This document shows positions 15,001 to 25,400 of a stretch of 64,000 bases of DNA, piece after piece. The position numbers and the translations under genes are program-made. The DNA is from Bigelowiella natans CCMP2755 (lineage: Eukaryota; Cercozoa; Chlorarachniophyceae): contig ADNK01000741.1 of assembly GCA_000320545.1 (NCBI GenBank), forward strand, positions 1-64,000. Direction: 5' to 3'. The stretch's first letter is position 1. The number at the start of each line of letters is the position of its first letter. Below the pieces are notes generated by a model. That model was given only the letters and a program-made list of their open reading frames with translations, was not told the origin of the DNA and made no database searches.

Positions 15001-18000
15001 TCACACTATGTACGTGTACTTTTCTTGGTACTACCCTTCGTTATTGCAAGGTCATTGAGGCATGTTTCAACCAGGTTATGAGATGACTCCAAGTTCTCTA
15101 TGATGCCCCACATGGAATGGACATTGGACGCCGTGTACCATGCCCGATGGGTCTGGGGATATGTCCGGAGAATCTTTTTCAGCAGCTGGATTGAGGCAGT
15201 CACGTGCTCTCCCTGCTTCATTGACTCGATGCAATTGTCCATCAGTCGTCGCCGCTGAGAGGACCCCGGATCTTTCGCAAGGAGATCCAGCACCTTGTAT
15301 TGGGATAACAACAGTAGCAGACATAATAGCAGGTGTGAGCTAATCGCATAGTTCATTTCAAGGCAATATGAGGCTACTTACTGCTTCAGTAGCTTTTTTC
15401 CTCAATGAGAAGGGCAGTTGATAGATGCTATTCCTATCAACGCTGCCTTTTCGATTCTGTCCCCGTTGTGACTGTGGGCCATGCTTCTTTGAGTCCTTCC
15501 TCGGGATATCGTCAAACGAGTTGATGCGATGAATACCATTCTGGGATGTCGTATCGACGGTATTGGCATCACTTTTATTTGTCTCTTCCCTATGGGGATG
15601 AATAGCGTTCCAGAGTAGTGCGAGTCCATGCCAATCCGAACTACTTCTGGAGTTAGTACTCTTTCTCGCTTTTGACCCAGTCTCGTTGCTGAAGATGGCA
15701 AAGGTGACGTCCCGAACAAACAGAATCATCTGCGCGTCGTACCTAATAAACATAGAAAGAGTGTATATCGTGAAGAAGGTGCTAATCGTATAGCTGTAGG
15801 ATGAACATCGAAATGTACTCATTGTAGTAGTAAATCATAACTATCACCATCTTTGTCATCAACCCCATCATCATGGTCTTATTTGTCCACTGACCGTCCA
15901 AAAGGCTTTTGTTGGATGCGTTTGAAGAGATGCATTAAGTATGGAAGATCCAGCACTTTAATCAGCCTCCGAAATATGTCATAACATAGATGCTCCAAAC
16001 TCTCATGCTGCGAACTGGAAGCCAACAACCATAGTGCGTCGATATGCTCTTTCTGAATAGCCTTTCTTCCCGCCAGGAGCATTAGAAGGCTCTCAGATCT
16101 TCGAACGATTTCCAGGTGGGTGGACAAAGGCTCTAAGATAGTCTCTACCACTTTCATATTCTGCAAATAAATCATCGAAAGTTATCATGTATGGAGATGG
16201 AAGAACGAGCACAACGAACGCAGTAAAACAATGCACCAAAGGTGAGCCTAGCTTAAATCACATGCTTTCCCTTCCAACAGGGAACGGGAGAGAAATGGCA
16301 CAAAAGTGGTCATCATTTACTACTACTACTACTACTAGATGTCGACAATTGTTCCAACTATGAAGCAAAGAACGACGACACCTGTAGGTAGTCCACAAGC
16401 GCCTTAGAGGTTATCCACAAACGCATAGAAGGTGGGGGAGGACCGCTACCAGCCACATGAGTTGCTCCAAATAGGCCAAATCCTGAAGACGCTGCGGTTG
16501 TCTCATTATTGTAAGCTTCCTTTTCATTCACAGAGGTGACAAACGTTTTAATGTCGTTAATGCCAATAATGCGCCGATCCAGAAACGGAGACTTGAGCTG
16601 TCTCATAGCGAAATCTAATTGAAAGATCTCGATGGTTCGCGCCACCTAGTGGGTGAGAAGGCGAAGGTGATACGGTATTAGTGGTAAATAACGGCTGCAT
16701 CATACTAATGTTTGTCTCTTCTCAGAAGTAAGTACGTCCTACCTCTCCCCCACCAGCATGTCGGTGTGCATGTCCGAGCCAGGGTCTTATGGCAATCACT
16801 ATTGAATGCCACAGCTCTTTCTGTAGCCCTTTCAGCAATTTGTGTGACAACTTCAGCAGATAGTTGAAAGATTTTGGAGGTAACATTGTCGAGTAGGTCC
16901 GGGAAAAGTCTCCATCTAGAACCTTTAAGCAACCCTGTGGTATGCTCAGAATGGAAGCCACCTCTTGAGGGGATGCCCATGGCTGCCTTGAGTCTAGGAT
17001 GGACAGAATCGCCTCAAAACCACCTAATGATGTCGAAATACGGAGATCAATGTATATGGGACAGCAACTAAACCTGCGCACACAAAGTATCTACGTCATT
17101 CCTTCTCACAAATTCGAAATATTATTGCTTTCTGATTTCTTGACCTGCTTGGGCAAAAATGCAGATTGATTTGAGATTTGCGCTTGTCGATAATGAGGGG
17201 TTAAGCCTTGGATCTATGTATCTCCGCACCCTAAGTTCTCGTCCTGGTAATGGTTTGCCTTCATCCGAAAGCTCATACTTGGCACCTTGAACTGCTTTTT
17301 CCTCTAAGTCAGCGTAAAATGGTGCGTGAATTGACGTTGTCTCAGTCGAGTTACTTCCACGACCGCTGCTATGATGCCTAGCTTGTGGATCAGGATAAGA
17401 TCCTGGAATAAGGCAGTATGCCAATGCGTCCGTAATACTTGATGAAAGTAGCAGATGAGGGGGCTGAATACATTTTACGAACAATCCTGCCATAGGTTTT
17501 GTAGTAATGGTAATTGTCAGCAACAAATGAATAAATCATACAAATATGTTTATTCACACAAATGCCACAAAATTCACAGGGCTAGTCATAAAGGACAAAT
17601 AGTGCAACGTAATCATCCCCTCACCCACGTGCATGTGGCATGCGAGTCGATGTGTGCATGGCAATGTATAAGGCTCTCCCAATCTCTCGAAATCGCAGTG
17701 CATGTATTACGGATAGCTTCGTGGATGAACTGCACAGATTTTAATGCTACTGTGTCGAAGGCATTCTCGTCCTTCTCTAAAACTGGATATGCCACCCGTC
17801 GTCCAAGTATGGAATTGACGCACATTGGTAGAGCTACCTTAAGAAAATAACCCACCCTGTTCATGCATAGTCACAAAGTCAGCTTCTCCCCTTTCTTATG
17901 GTATGGTAGAGCAATGAAATCTCTACCTCTGGATTTCATGGGTGCGAGATTTAATTTCGTTTTCTAGTTGATTGCCTATTGACGCTTGGGTATTGGCCTC

Positions 18001-18617
18001 CATAATGGCGGAAGTTTCGCCTATCTTTCCTACCATAGCATCGAGCGAGTCGCTTAGTTGCTGGGCTGAGGGTTTTGCGTTCACCTACCAAAGACCATAT
18101 ATCCACAATCCTTCAAGAGAATCCCTGGGGGCGATGCGAAAGTATACTTTAAGGAAATTCTAGATATGGAAAGAATCTCGCATAGAAATTGATATTCGGG
18201 AATGCTTGGCCGATTTTTCAACAAAGATAGCAGGGGAGGTTAAGCATACCGTCAAGCATATAACGCTTGTAAACTGGTCTATCAAGCTAATGTAATTTTC
18301 CAAACTCTCCCCTTCATGATCAGCTTTGCCATTCGCCTGAATTTGTTTGCTATCCTCATCTCCCTGTCGTTCGGCTTCTTCGCCGTTGTTCATCGGGCTT
18401 TCGAATCAGCCTTCGCACTTCCCTCAGACTCAGTAATTTCGAGACCTCTCCAAGGAAAGCTTGGATGGAAGGCTGAGCACAAACGGTAACAGAAAGGAGC
18501 TTCCAGAAGCAGAGTTTCGAACGAAGTCGTCCCTCCTGCTGCTTTCCAATCTCGCAGTAATGTGTGTATACTCAGTTGGAACGTAGGCTGTTTATTCCGT
18601 AGTTCTCTCAACTTCAT
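1..18617 (-). CDS. Giant USP-class ubiquitin carboxyl-terminal hydrolase (USP9X/USP24/USP34-like), 3' end off the left edge
   Basis: A deubiquitinase that cleaves ubiquitin from substrates with a Cys protease domain set within long helical-repeat arms. Reading leftwards, the N-terminal arm is in exons near 18617-18160, 17864-17613, 17526-17122, 17081-16705, 16645-16360, 16175-15880, 15740-15360, 15310-15006 and 14868-14161. A ubiquitin-like segment lies near 13120-12930, followed by exons at 12547-12100, 11260-11090, 10330-9650 and 9000-7200. The catalytic domain spans about 7280-3690. The post-catalytic arm continues at 3700-3430, 2660-2010, 1543-1256 and 640-245, then a 23-bp exon at 70-48, so the gene runs out of the window. 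The start is uncertain: the first ATG at 18617 opens a good exon, but the join to the ATG-containing exon at 18393 is unclear. Assignment to the USP9X/24/34 class rests on size, the arms flanking the domain and local similarity such as a LFW/NAYMLFYE segment. Low-complexity tracts (Ser, Asp, Glu/Lys, Gln) interrupt conserved blocks. Confidence 0.85.
245..640 (-). other. Low-complexity coding exon (poly-Gln, poly-Ser, Asn-rich) near the left end of the USP gene
   Basis: One minus-strand frame stays open through a Lys-rich run, an Asn/Asp-rich run, a poly-Gln tract (449-418), a non-repetitive segment LPKLPLTCKEELFGRIPSGG, and then a poly-Ser tract read from the (CTG)n repeat at 342-258. It ends at a donor in GAAGAAG|GTGCC near 247, and the phase fits the short exon at 70-48. 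The non-repetitive segment and the consistent phase argue for a true exon rather than an open microsatellite. Confidence 0.5.
936..973. repeat. (CT)n microsatellite
   Basis: Nearly perfect CT dinucleotide run in an intron-like stretch of the USP gene (640-1250), which also holds poly-G, poly-C and (CTA)n tracts. I see no convincing exon in that stretch. Confidence 0.9.
1764..1826. repeat. Compound (CA)n-(GA)n microsatellite
   Basis: CA run at 1764-1788 passing directly into a GA run to 1826. The same CA-then-GA compound architecture recurs at 2723-2811 and 10435-10502 inside the same gene. Confidence 0.9.
2723..2811. repeat. Compound (CA)n-(GA)n microsatellite
   Basis: CA run to about 2757, short spacer, then a GA run to 2811. 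Open frames across it read as alternating two-residue repeats and are not genes. Confidence 0.9.
3690..7280 (-). other. USP (UCH) catalytic domain of the giant hydrolase
   Basis: All the diagnostic boxes can be read in order on the minus strand. The Cys box GLKNQGATCYMNAILQQMF is at 7270-7205, with the catalytic Cys in TCYMN. QQDAQEFL follows at 6495-6465. SLDSYVKGDILD and KKVTAVKRACIK lie at 6020-5905. INQHFEFPKELDMFPYS is near 5295-5235. The His box GIVVHTGQASSGHYFS is at 4625-4578, with its His codon at 4587-4585 and a donor GTAAAT immediately after. NNWAEFNDQHIT follows at 4420-4375, and QNAYMLFYE closes the domain near 3745-3715. The enzyme is therefore predicted active. The FPYS block is followed at once by a Glu/Lys-rich insertion (5220-5160) and a Ser/Asp/Gly-rich stretch before the His box, so this loop is much expanded. 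Confidence 0.9.
6877..6957. repeat. (CA)n followed by a poly-G tract
   Basis: CA run at 6877-6910 and a G run near 6940-6954. On the gene strand this is a C/T-rich tract directly after the donor GTACGAG at the end of the exon carrying the USP Cys box. Confidence 0.85.
10435..10502. repeat. Compound (CA)n-(GA)n microsatellite
   Basis: CA run at about 10435-10468 followed by GA to 10502, in the intron upstream (gene sense) of the exon at 10330-9650. Confidence 0.9.
11953..12085. repeat. (CT)n then (CTA)n arrays
   Basis: An interrupted CT array to about 12029 and a trinucleotide CTA array at 12046-12085, in an intron of the USP gene. Confidence 0.85.
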
Positions 18618-18908
18618 TTGTCGTAACAGTAGATTCGTTCTTATGTTCAACTACAAATACGAGAAGTGAACCAAAACTTCTCGGACGACTCGACCAAAGC
18701 CTAACTTGAAATTTTAATCCAATTTTTTTTTTTTTAATGTGAAAAAGCTATTGTTTCTGTTTCTTTGGGTTAAGCATTAGACATGTTTTCAATGTGAATA
18801 CATCGACAAAACACATTTGATGTTGAATGCCTGCAACTTTCAAGGATGCGACTTGCAACAAATAATCTTATTCTTTAATTAATTGCTTAGTCTCATGACA
18901 ACGCCCAC
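18618..18908. promoter_or_regulatory. Divergent intergenic region between the USP gene and tilS
   Basis: About 290 bp separate the presumed USP start (minus) from the TilS ATG (plus), so both promoters must lie here or overlap the 5' ends. The stretch is AT-rich with a T run near 18722-18735. I cannot define a TATA box or other element with confidence. Confidence 0.45.
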
Positions 18909-20081
18909 ATGCCACGATCCACCAGACTAGTACAGAGGTTACGGCAGACCGTCCATGTCAACTTCAAGAAGGATTACGATAGACTCGTAGAAACTCTTGC
19001 AACAGCTAGGGATAGGAATACGCAAAAGGGAAAAGAGAAAAAAACTCTTGCGGTGTTGGCGTGTGTAAGCGGTGGTTCCGACTCGCGGGCTCTGCTTGAT
19101 ATCCTCAACCACGCCCGACGCTTTAAGCCAAAATTTGAATTGCATGCTGTGCACTTTAACCACAAGCTCCGAGGAGAGGAGGCAGAAGAGGATGAGCGCT
19201 TTGTGGCCAACGTAGTAGAGCAGACAGACGGCCTGGATTCGTTCATCGTGAGATCCTGGGATAACAACGATCGCAGGTCGCAGGAAGCTGCAAGGCAATG
19301 GCGTGAGTCTGAACTGCTTCAAATAGTTTCCGAAACGCTGGGAGATCGACATGTTGCGATTGCACTCGGGCACCACTCAGACGACAGCATCGAAACAATT
19401 TTAATGAAAATCCTGCGTGGCTCTAGCCTCATCTCACTTCAAGGAATATCAAAGGTAGTTGTGGATAGCAAGTCCGGCTTGGTCAAGCTTCGCCCACTTC
19501 TTGGTTTTGCAAAATCTGAGCTGATGAATTATCTCACTGATCTGGGTTTGGATTGGAGGGAGGATTCGTCTAATGTTTCATGCGACTATCAACGAAACCG
19601 AATCCGGAACCGCCTTGTCCCATTGCTGGAAGAGCTCGCAGGCTCCCCTAAAGCTTTGTCAGAAAGATTCGGGGAGTTAAGTCTACAGTCTCAATTGCTT
19701 CAAGAGTGGATAGAAAATGAAATAACGGCGGGGGACGGCAAAGAGAAGCATTTACTTAATCAGAAGTGCAAAGAATATCAATCATCATCATCGTCATTAC
19801 CATCACTAGCCTGCCCTTCACCAAATACATTCTTTCTCAACCTTGCAGAGCCTGTGCTTGTCCAGAGGGAGCGGCTTGCACGCTTTTTGTCCGATGAGAA
19901 AGGAGGAGATCCTGTGTTGGCTAGAAGTGTGAATCAAATAATGTCAAAACTTGGAGATTCGTCGTCACAGGGAAAAGTAACGAGTGTTGATCTCGGCAAA
20001 GGTTATCGGGCTTTCTGCGAGGGAAATAATGCAGTAACAGTCATTCATGAAGATGAAGAGATGATGTCCCGCAATGACTGA
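18909..20081 (+). CDS. tilS: tRNA(Ile)-lysidine synthase TilS, nuclear encoded, single exon
   Basis: The enzyme converts C34 of tRNA-Ile(CAU) to lysidine using ATP and lysine, so that the tRNA reads AUA; in eukaryotes it acts in organelles. The 390-residue product has the PP-loop signature SGGSDS near residue 55, VHFNHKLRGEE near 81, ALGHHSDDSIETILMKILRGS near 152, RPLLGFAKSEL near 196, and the TilS hallmark WREDSSN...YQRNRIRNRLVP near 216-238. The C-terminal part is short and divergent compared with bacterial enzymes of about 430 residues. The N-terminus (MPRSTRLVQRLRQTV) is Arg-rich, has no acidic residue and no hydrophobic signal, which resembles a mitochondrial or simple organelle presequence. 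The gene has no intron, unlike every recognised neighbour, which is compatible with origin from an organelle or bacterium. Confidence 0.93.
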   Translation: MPRSTRLVQRLRQTVHVNFKKDYDRLVETLATARDRNTQKGKEKKTLAVLACVSGGSDSRALLDILNHARRFKPKFELHAVHFNHKLRGEEAEEDERFVANVVEQTDGLDSFIVRSWDNNDRRSQEAARQWRESELLQIVSETLGDRHVAIALGHHSDDSIETILMKILRGSSLISLQGISKVVVDSKSGLVKLRPLLGFAKSELMNYLTDLGLDWREDSSNVSCDYQRNRIRNRLVPLLEELAGSPKALSERFGELSLQSQLLQEWIENEITAGDGKEKHLLNQKCKEYQSSSSSLPSLACPSPNTFFLNLAEPVLVQRERLARFLSDEKGGDPVLARSVNQIMSKLGDSSSQGKVTSVDLGKGYRAFCEGNNAVTVIHEDEEMMSRND

Positions 20082-20253
20082 AATATGTGTGTCTGAAACG
20101 AGTTAGTTTCTCAATATTGTATAGATGAGCAGGATTGTGCGCTACATTTTAACATCTAAAAGCATAGAAAAGAATATTGTAGGACAAAGTTTCAAAATAC
20201 CCCGTCATTCATTTTAAAAAATCTTTTTTATTCGTCATGTTTAGAAATTTATC
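20082..20253. other. tilS 3' flank
   Basis: AT-rich, with T/A runs near 20215-20230 that could serve 3' end formation of both tilS and the minus-strand ORF that follows. No gene seen. Confidence 0.4.
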
Positions 20254-20403
20254 TTAGTCTAGAGGTCTAAAGTATCTATTTACACGTCCAGCAAGATATT
20301 CCACTGGCATGCTAGCATGGCCGGTTACGTTTGATGAGACAATTGCAGCCGCTGTATGCGTTACAGCTGCCGCTGTGGAATAACCTACGCCCGTGGACCT
20401 CAT
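20254..20403 (-). CDS. Possible small protein of 49 residues
   Basis: A minus-strand ATG at 20403 opens a 49-codon frame ending in TAA at 20254, with an in-frame TGA 12 bases upstream of the ATG. The product starts MRSTGVGYSTAAAVTHTAAA and ends in a basic/aromatic segment NRYFRP. The Ala/Thr/Val-rich start, even codon use and lack of simple repeats look more like protein than the surrounding DNA. It could also be the last exon of a longer gene whose upstream exons I did not find. I do not recognise a family. The palindrome CATGCTAGCATG (20308-20319) lies inside the frame. Confidence 0.4.
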   Translation of the reverse strand: MRSTGVGYSTAAAVTHTAAAIVSSNVTGHASMPVEYLAGRVNRYFRPLD

Positions 20404-20703
20404 AAATCCACTTCATTTAAGCGCAATCTAAACATGAAGCCTACTTGAGCACATTATAACATGGAAACCTAAACCGCTGGTATCAAACTATGGAGCTAAA
20501 CAGCTGCTACATACTAGGTCACAGCATTTACACTAAGTGTAGTAGTTAAGTTAAATGCCTTTTAATTGCGAGCAAATCTATCTTAAGCGGCATGATGAAG
20601 CATGCTATGGCGCACAGCTACATGGCGTCCATGATTATGCTTACTTACATGCACAAACGGAGTCGCTACCGAAATACTTAGTAAAGTTGCCGTGCTGATG
20701 CGG

Positions 20704-20706
<3 letters not shown>

Positions 20707-20756
<50 letters not shown>

Positions 20757-20767
20757 TTCTCTCTCTA

Positions 20768-20801
<34 letters not shown>
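20707..20801. repeat. Compound (CT)n-(GT)n microsatellite
   Basis: CT array at 20707-20752 and GT array at 20770-20801 separated by a short spacer, in the 3' flank of the minus-strand E2 gene. Confidence 0.9.
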
Positions 20802-20807
<6 letters not shown>

Positions 20808-20996
20808 CGGTGAGGCTAATGACTTCTTTCTCTGTATTACAGAGGTGCTAAAATGGCATACTGTGACAGTGACAAGCAAATATTTTGAAAATTTGAGCGA
20901 TATTCAATTTGATCTTTGTTATAAAATAATAACTGTTACTACTTGACGTAAGACAGCATGATAAATCACAAAAAAGCCTCGTGTTTTCCCCAGTAT

Positions 20997-21135
20997 TTAG
21001 AGTTCTTCCAGGCTTCGGCGAACAAGCTTACGAATCTTTTTTTTATATTCTTTAGGATCTTTTTTCAGCATAACCTAGTAGGACAACATGATCAGAGGAA
21101 TTGACGCTAACAGGTAACTCCATCGAAACACTGTA

Positions 21136-21182
<47 letters not shown>

Positions 21183-21980
21183 GTGTGTGTGTGTGTGTGT
21201 GTATATATGTGGACGGTGTTGGCTTCTTAGCAACCGAAGCGTCGATATTTGCTGGACTTTCAAGGTTTGGATCCGACAATAGAGATACAACAGAGATCAA
21301 GATCGACTCAATTCCTATGACAGGCCTCCATTTCTCCGACATTTTTTCTTGCTGATTAAACTGATCTTCCTGAGAACGAGAGAATTTCAGTGATGTCTGG
21401 GCAGTTTCCAAACTTAAATTTGTACCTTAGCCTCGTGGAGAATTGAAATACATACCTTACCGTCAGGATGAACTGAAAAGGATGTTATTTCTGCCTTAGC
21501 CACACTGCCAGAGGGTATGAAAGTTACAATAACGCGGCTCACCGTTGGGATGCCAGAATCCCTTCGTTGTGAATTTCATCTTTGGAGGTTTTTGAGGATA
21601 GTCTACTGGAAATTCCAGGATCGCTGGGAAATATCCTCCCTCGCTTGAAAACATAGAAACGTGAGCAATGCGCGCGCGACAGCTGTGAATCGAAACAAAC
21701 TCACTAGATAGTATTCGATGGTCCCTCGATCATGACGTTCCATTTATAAATGTCTGAGAATAGGTCCATGTCAATAACACACTTAGTCCAAAGTTATTAT
21801 CAGCTAACCTGAATCATCCACAAGGCCCACTGAGAATCCATCGACTGGATTTTTCAGCAAAGCTGGAAATAACACATTTGGCACAGGTTAAACGTGTGCT
21901 CCATTTCTAAAGACGCAGATACAAATACCACCTTTCAGTTGATTTCGGAGCAAAATAGTCGAGGACTTAGACTCGGACAT
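20997..21980 (-). CDS. Ubiquitin-conjugating enzyme E2, UBE2G1-like (Ubc7 class)
   Basis: An E2 that accepts ubiquitin from E1 on its active-site Cys; this class works with ER-associated degradation ligases and makes K48 chains. Seven exons join in phase: ATG at 21980 with MSESKSSTILLRNQLK; LLKNPVDGFSVGLVDDS (about 21865-21815); IYKWNVMIEGPSNTI (21750-21705); EGGYFPAILEFPVDYPQKPP then MKFTTKGFWHPN (21655-21548); VHPDGKVCISILHEA with the catalytic Cys (near 21470-21428); EDQFNQQEKMSEKW then IGIESILISVVSLL (21374-21235); and a basic tail ending RRSLEEL, stop at 20999-20997. The total is about 170 residues, normal for the family. The HPN motif and the acidic loop after the active site that defines the UBE2G/Ubc7 class are both present. 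One donor, after ANIDAS, is the weak GTTGCT, and an (AT)n array sits in that last intron. Confidence 0.93.
21139..21200. repeat. (AT)n-(GT)n microsatellite in the last E2 intron
   Basis: About 20 AT units followed by a short GT run, between the last two coding exons of the UBE2G1-like gene. Confidence 0.9.
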
Positions 21981-22979
21981 CTTCTTTGCACAAAGAACAA
22001 AGGAATACTGGGAATTTCTGAAAAAGACATGTGAAAGTTAGATAGGGTTGTTCTAACCACGAGGGAGACAAACAGTACATGACGGCGTTCGACAATTAGT
22101 CCTACTTATACATTGGCTTTCCCGACAATTTAGGAGTAGTTAGGGGAGCGGCTCCATTGAGCGCACGGCTATTATGGGGTAAATAACCCAGCCCTTTTAA
22201 TAGGGTTAAAAAAACGCGACCCCCCTGTAGCTGTTCAATAAGCGATACCACTTTCTCTAGAACATCTTTTATAGTATACGACTACTACATCGATCACTAC
22301 TCTCGGGTTGTCAACATTTAAAACGCGAAGAAAGGCTCGCGTCTTCCAATACCAAGCGCGGGTGGAAAAAGTGACGATGGATGTTCGTTCTTCACTACCT
22401 TTCGGTGCACGCCGCCTACTCGGACAAGGCAGAATTTTGTGATCGATTGATGTGTTTGTTTTACGAAATTTTCAACGATGATGCCATTATTGCATCCCAA
22501 TTGTCAAGTACGACAATACATTGTCGCACTTTTATCGCAATTCGAAATGAAGCGCGCGCGAATGCATTGCGACTAAACTCATTTCGGAAGCTAGGAGTTG
22601 GATGGAACCACTTATCATAGGTCCCGATTGGATACTCGCCTGGATGTCTGAAACTAACTCAATACTTGTTATCCACGTGGTCAGGCATTATTGTGGCTGC
22701 GGTCCTGTTCGTTCTGCTTTGTAGCTACTGCTATGTGCGAGGTTACGTTGGATGCGCTTAAGTTCCATCGCTGATGAGGTAGCAGGCACACCGAAGCACA
22801 GAGACTCCTGAAACCGTGGTGACAGCAGGGATCATTCAGAATCGTATTCCCAGTGAACTGTTGGAGACCCTCAAATGCGAGATATATCGTCGTATAAATC
22901 CGATGCCGAAAATGCTTACAAAAACGCCCCTGTGCCTTCAGGATGTATCTTGTTAAAAGAGTACGTCTAACACAGGAAG
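21981..22979. other. Intergenic stretch upstream of the E2 gene
   Basis: No gene I can support. Short open frames (the longest about 100 residues) show no recognisable motif and no exon-like splice pattern. The E2 promoter presumably lies in the first few hundred bases. Confidence 0.4.
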
Positions 22980-25110
22980 CCAAGAAGTTACCACGGCTCT
23001 CGTGGCGCTCAACGGAAGGGGTAATACTGTGCTACTTGTGTTTCAGGACTGAAAAAGTCAGCACAGTACCCAGCATTTTCGCCTCGAGTGCCATGATGTG
23101 ATCGTTGAGGTCCCTGCGGATCTAGCCCAGATTCGACACAACATGGTGACATGATGTCACATTGCATTGTTTCTTTCATGCAGAGTCAAGGGTGACATAG
23201 TGGAACAGTTGTCAGCATGCATGCTCATGGCGAGTTCTCAATTCATTGGTGGGGACGAAACATCGTGATGGAGATTTATCCGCACAGTTGACAGACCACT
23301 CATGCTAGCATGTGCGCGCATCACATCATGTGGCATCCCGCACTGGGGGAAGAAACTCTGCGGCTGCTCCATCGTCGATGTGCAATGGCGTGCAACTACA
23401 AGCAATGCAGACTCGATCAGCGTCGTCATTGCGCGTCACCACTAACGCATCCCATCTTGTGCGATCAATTTGGTGCGCTTGAACGCAACACAATTTGATG
23501 GAGAAAACTTTTGCCGACACTTTTCCCCTCTTGCATTTGACACGCTGAGCATGCTCAAAACTTTTGCCACTTTGCTCACAGAGATCCGCGCACTGCCATG
23601 CTGCGCTCGTGCGGAGAGAATCAGACGGCTAGACGGGTGTGTTTCCACACGATGTTTGTTCGATGCGCCATGCTGGCATGGGATGTGCGCACGGATGACA
23701 TCGCAAACAATTCTTGGTGACGTCAACTAGTCAAGGTGTCAAGGCAATGGTGACTGAGGTGGGAAAACACTTGTGTGCACTCACCACGCTCTTCACACAC
23801 CTAGCTAGCTAGCTTGCACATGCTTCCGTGCAAGCTAGCAAGGCGACCACTGGAGCGTTCTGCGAGTGTCATCGTGCTTCGAAACAAGCAAGTTTCTCCA
23901 TCTTTGAATCTGATCCACCCTCGGTGCGCATCCTCGACCGAACTCTGCAACCTCTGGTCGCACCGACGCACTGTCAGACTTGCCTGCAGTGGAAGCGTGC
24001 TTTCAGTGAGGACCCATTTTGCTTTGTGTCTGTCAGGCGGTGGCTGGCTAGCTGGGTGCCTGAGCAACGATGACTTCTGCGCGATGCATCACTGGCCATC
24101 TGGGCCACTTTTTGCAACGTCCAATGCAGGAACGCGCAGTGAGTGATCACGTGCTGAGTGGAAGCGATTGTCCCACCTGGCATGGCCACCTGTGCACCAC
24201 TCAAAGTGTGCATGACGCACACGGAACACAACCGTCATGACGCTCTTCCGTCCGTGATCACGCTGTCCCATGAGCGCAGACCAGCTTTCACAGGAGTTCA
24301 CTGTTGTTGTGTTTGTGCTTGAATCGGTGACAGCTTGCGAGAGTGCTCCAACCCCGTTCGATTGTTGGTTGGTCAAACAAAGAACGGAAAACTCCTCCAG
24401 GTTGCAGGCCTCCCTTGAGCGAGCGAACGAACGAAGGGCTTGGTCAACTTCACCATCATCAGGGTGATGATGACCATTGAAAAAACTTGACCCCTTCATT
24501 GCATCCGCCTCGTGCTTCACCATCGTCTCACCACGAGCTAGCGCGCCCAGAAACCTCATCGAAAGTGGCGTGCACTCAAACCTCACCTTCCAGCCTAGGA
24601 CAGCGGCGAGTTTTGCGCAGCGTGCTCATCACAGCCAGACCACGTTGTGGACAGTGGCCACTCGACCCGAAACGTGTGCAGACACGTGACAAAACGATGG
24701 AAGGACACGCTGACGACGCGTTCAAAACGCCAAGAGCAAACTGCAACAACTTCTGACAGGTGGCAATGTGGATCTCTGTGGACCACGGCATGACTGCAAA
24801 CACTGTCGACAACACACTCCAGGAAAGGCTCTGTTGCAAAACGTTGTCCAAAACCAGGCACCTGTGTCGAGACTGATCGTCTGGCACGTTGAACGTTTGC
24901 GTCGCAGAACAATGAACAATGAACAATGATGATGAACCACATTTCCAAAATGTTGCAAGACATTTGCAAAGTGCGAAACGCAGTGCCTCGAACTAGCTTT
25001 GGTGAGGACAAAGACCAGCAAACTGGCAGGTCAGTTTTGTGAATTGGGATGATCTAGCCACATGTCATGAAGCAGAGTTGCTCTTTGAATGCAGTTCGGG
25101 TGAAATTTGG
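22980..25110. repeat. Repeat island A (dispersed repeat, inverted relative to island B)
   Basis: About 2.1 kb without microsatellites, richer in CG and in CATG/GCAC words than its flanks. Overlapping frames are open on both strands without domain features. The minus strand at about 24990-24880 matches the plus strand of island B at 43033-43140: both carry GAGGCACTGC followed by TTCGCAC, then a TTTGGAA block and a tandem CATTGTTCATTGTT run. The word GTGCGATCAATTTG occurs in both. This indicates a dispersed repeat family, probably a non-autonomous or decayed mobile element. No transposase or reverse transcriptase motif is visible. Confidence 0.55.
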
Positions 25111-25400
25111 AGAAATGGAAAGCGAGTTCATCATGCGAAAAACATGTTTTTTATGCATATCTCCTCGAGATCATACGGTGCGACTCGTCATATGTGGTTG
25201 TCGCAGTAGACATTTCATTCACCGCACCGCGAAATATTAATTAACGATGTGGCACGTGCTTGAATGGCTTCCAATCCGTTGACCCGAGGAGTAACCCTCG
25301 CATCCAGGGCTCCATGGCACAGTAAATGAGACATTGCGCTGCGATTGAACAGCATCGATGGAGATTAGTAGTGATAAGGACAAGGGAACTAAACGCCAAG
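25111..25400. other. Upstream flank of the 25.4-37.5 kb gene
   Basis: Unique AT-rich sequence. An in-frame ATG at 25326 could give a 25-residue longer N-terminus to the gene below. No defined promoter element seen. Confidence 0.35.

Noticed and set aside
22318-22620. Two overlapping open frames upstream of the E2 gene
   Set aside because: Weak protein character, no splice signals that extend them and no motif.
24089-24586. A 165-residue minus-strand frame in island A
   Set aside because: No domain or motif. Overlapping frames are open on both strands, and the region matches a dispersed repeat, so chance openness is more likely.
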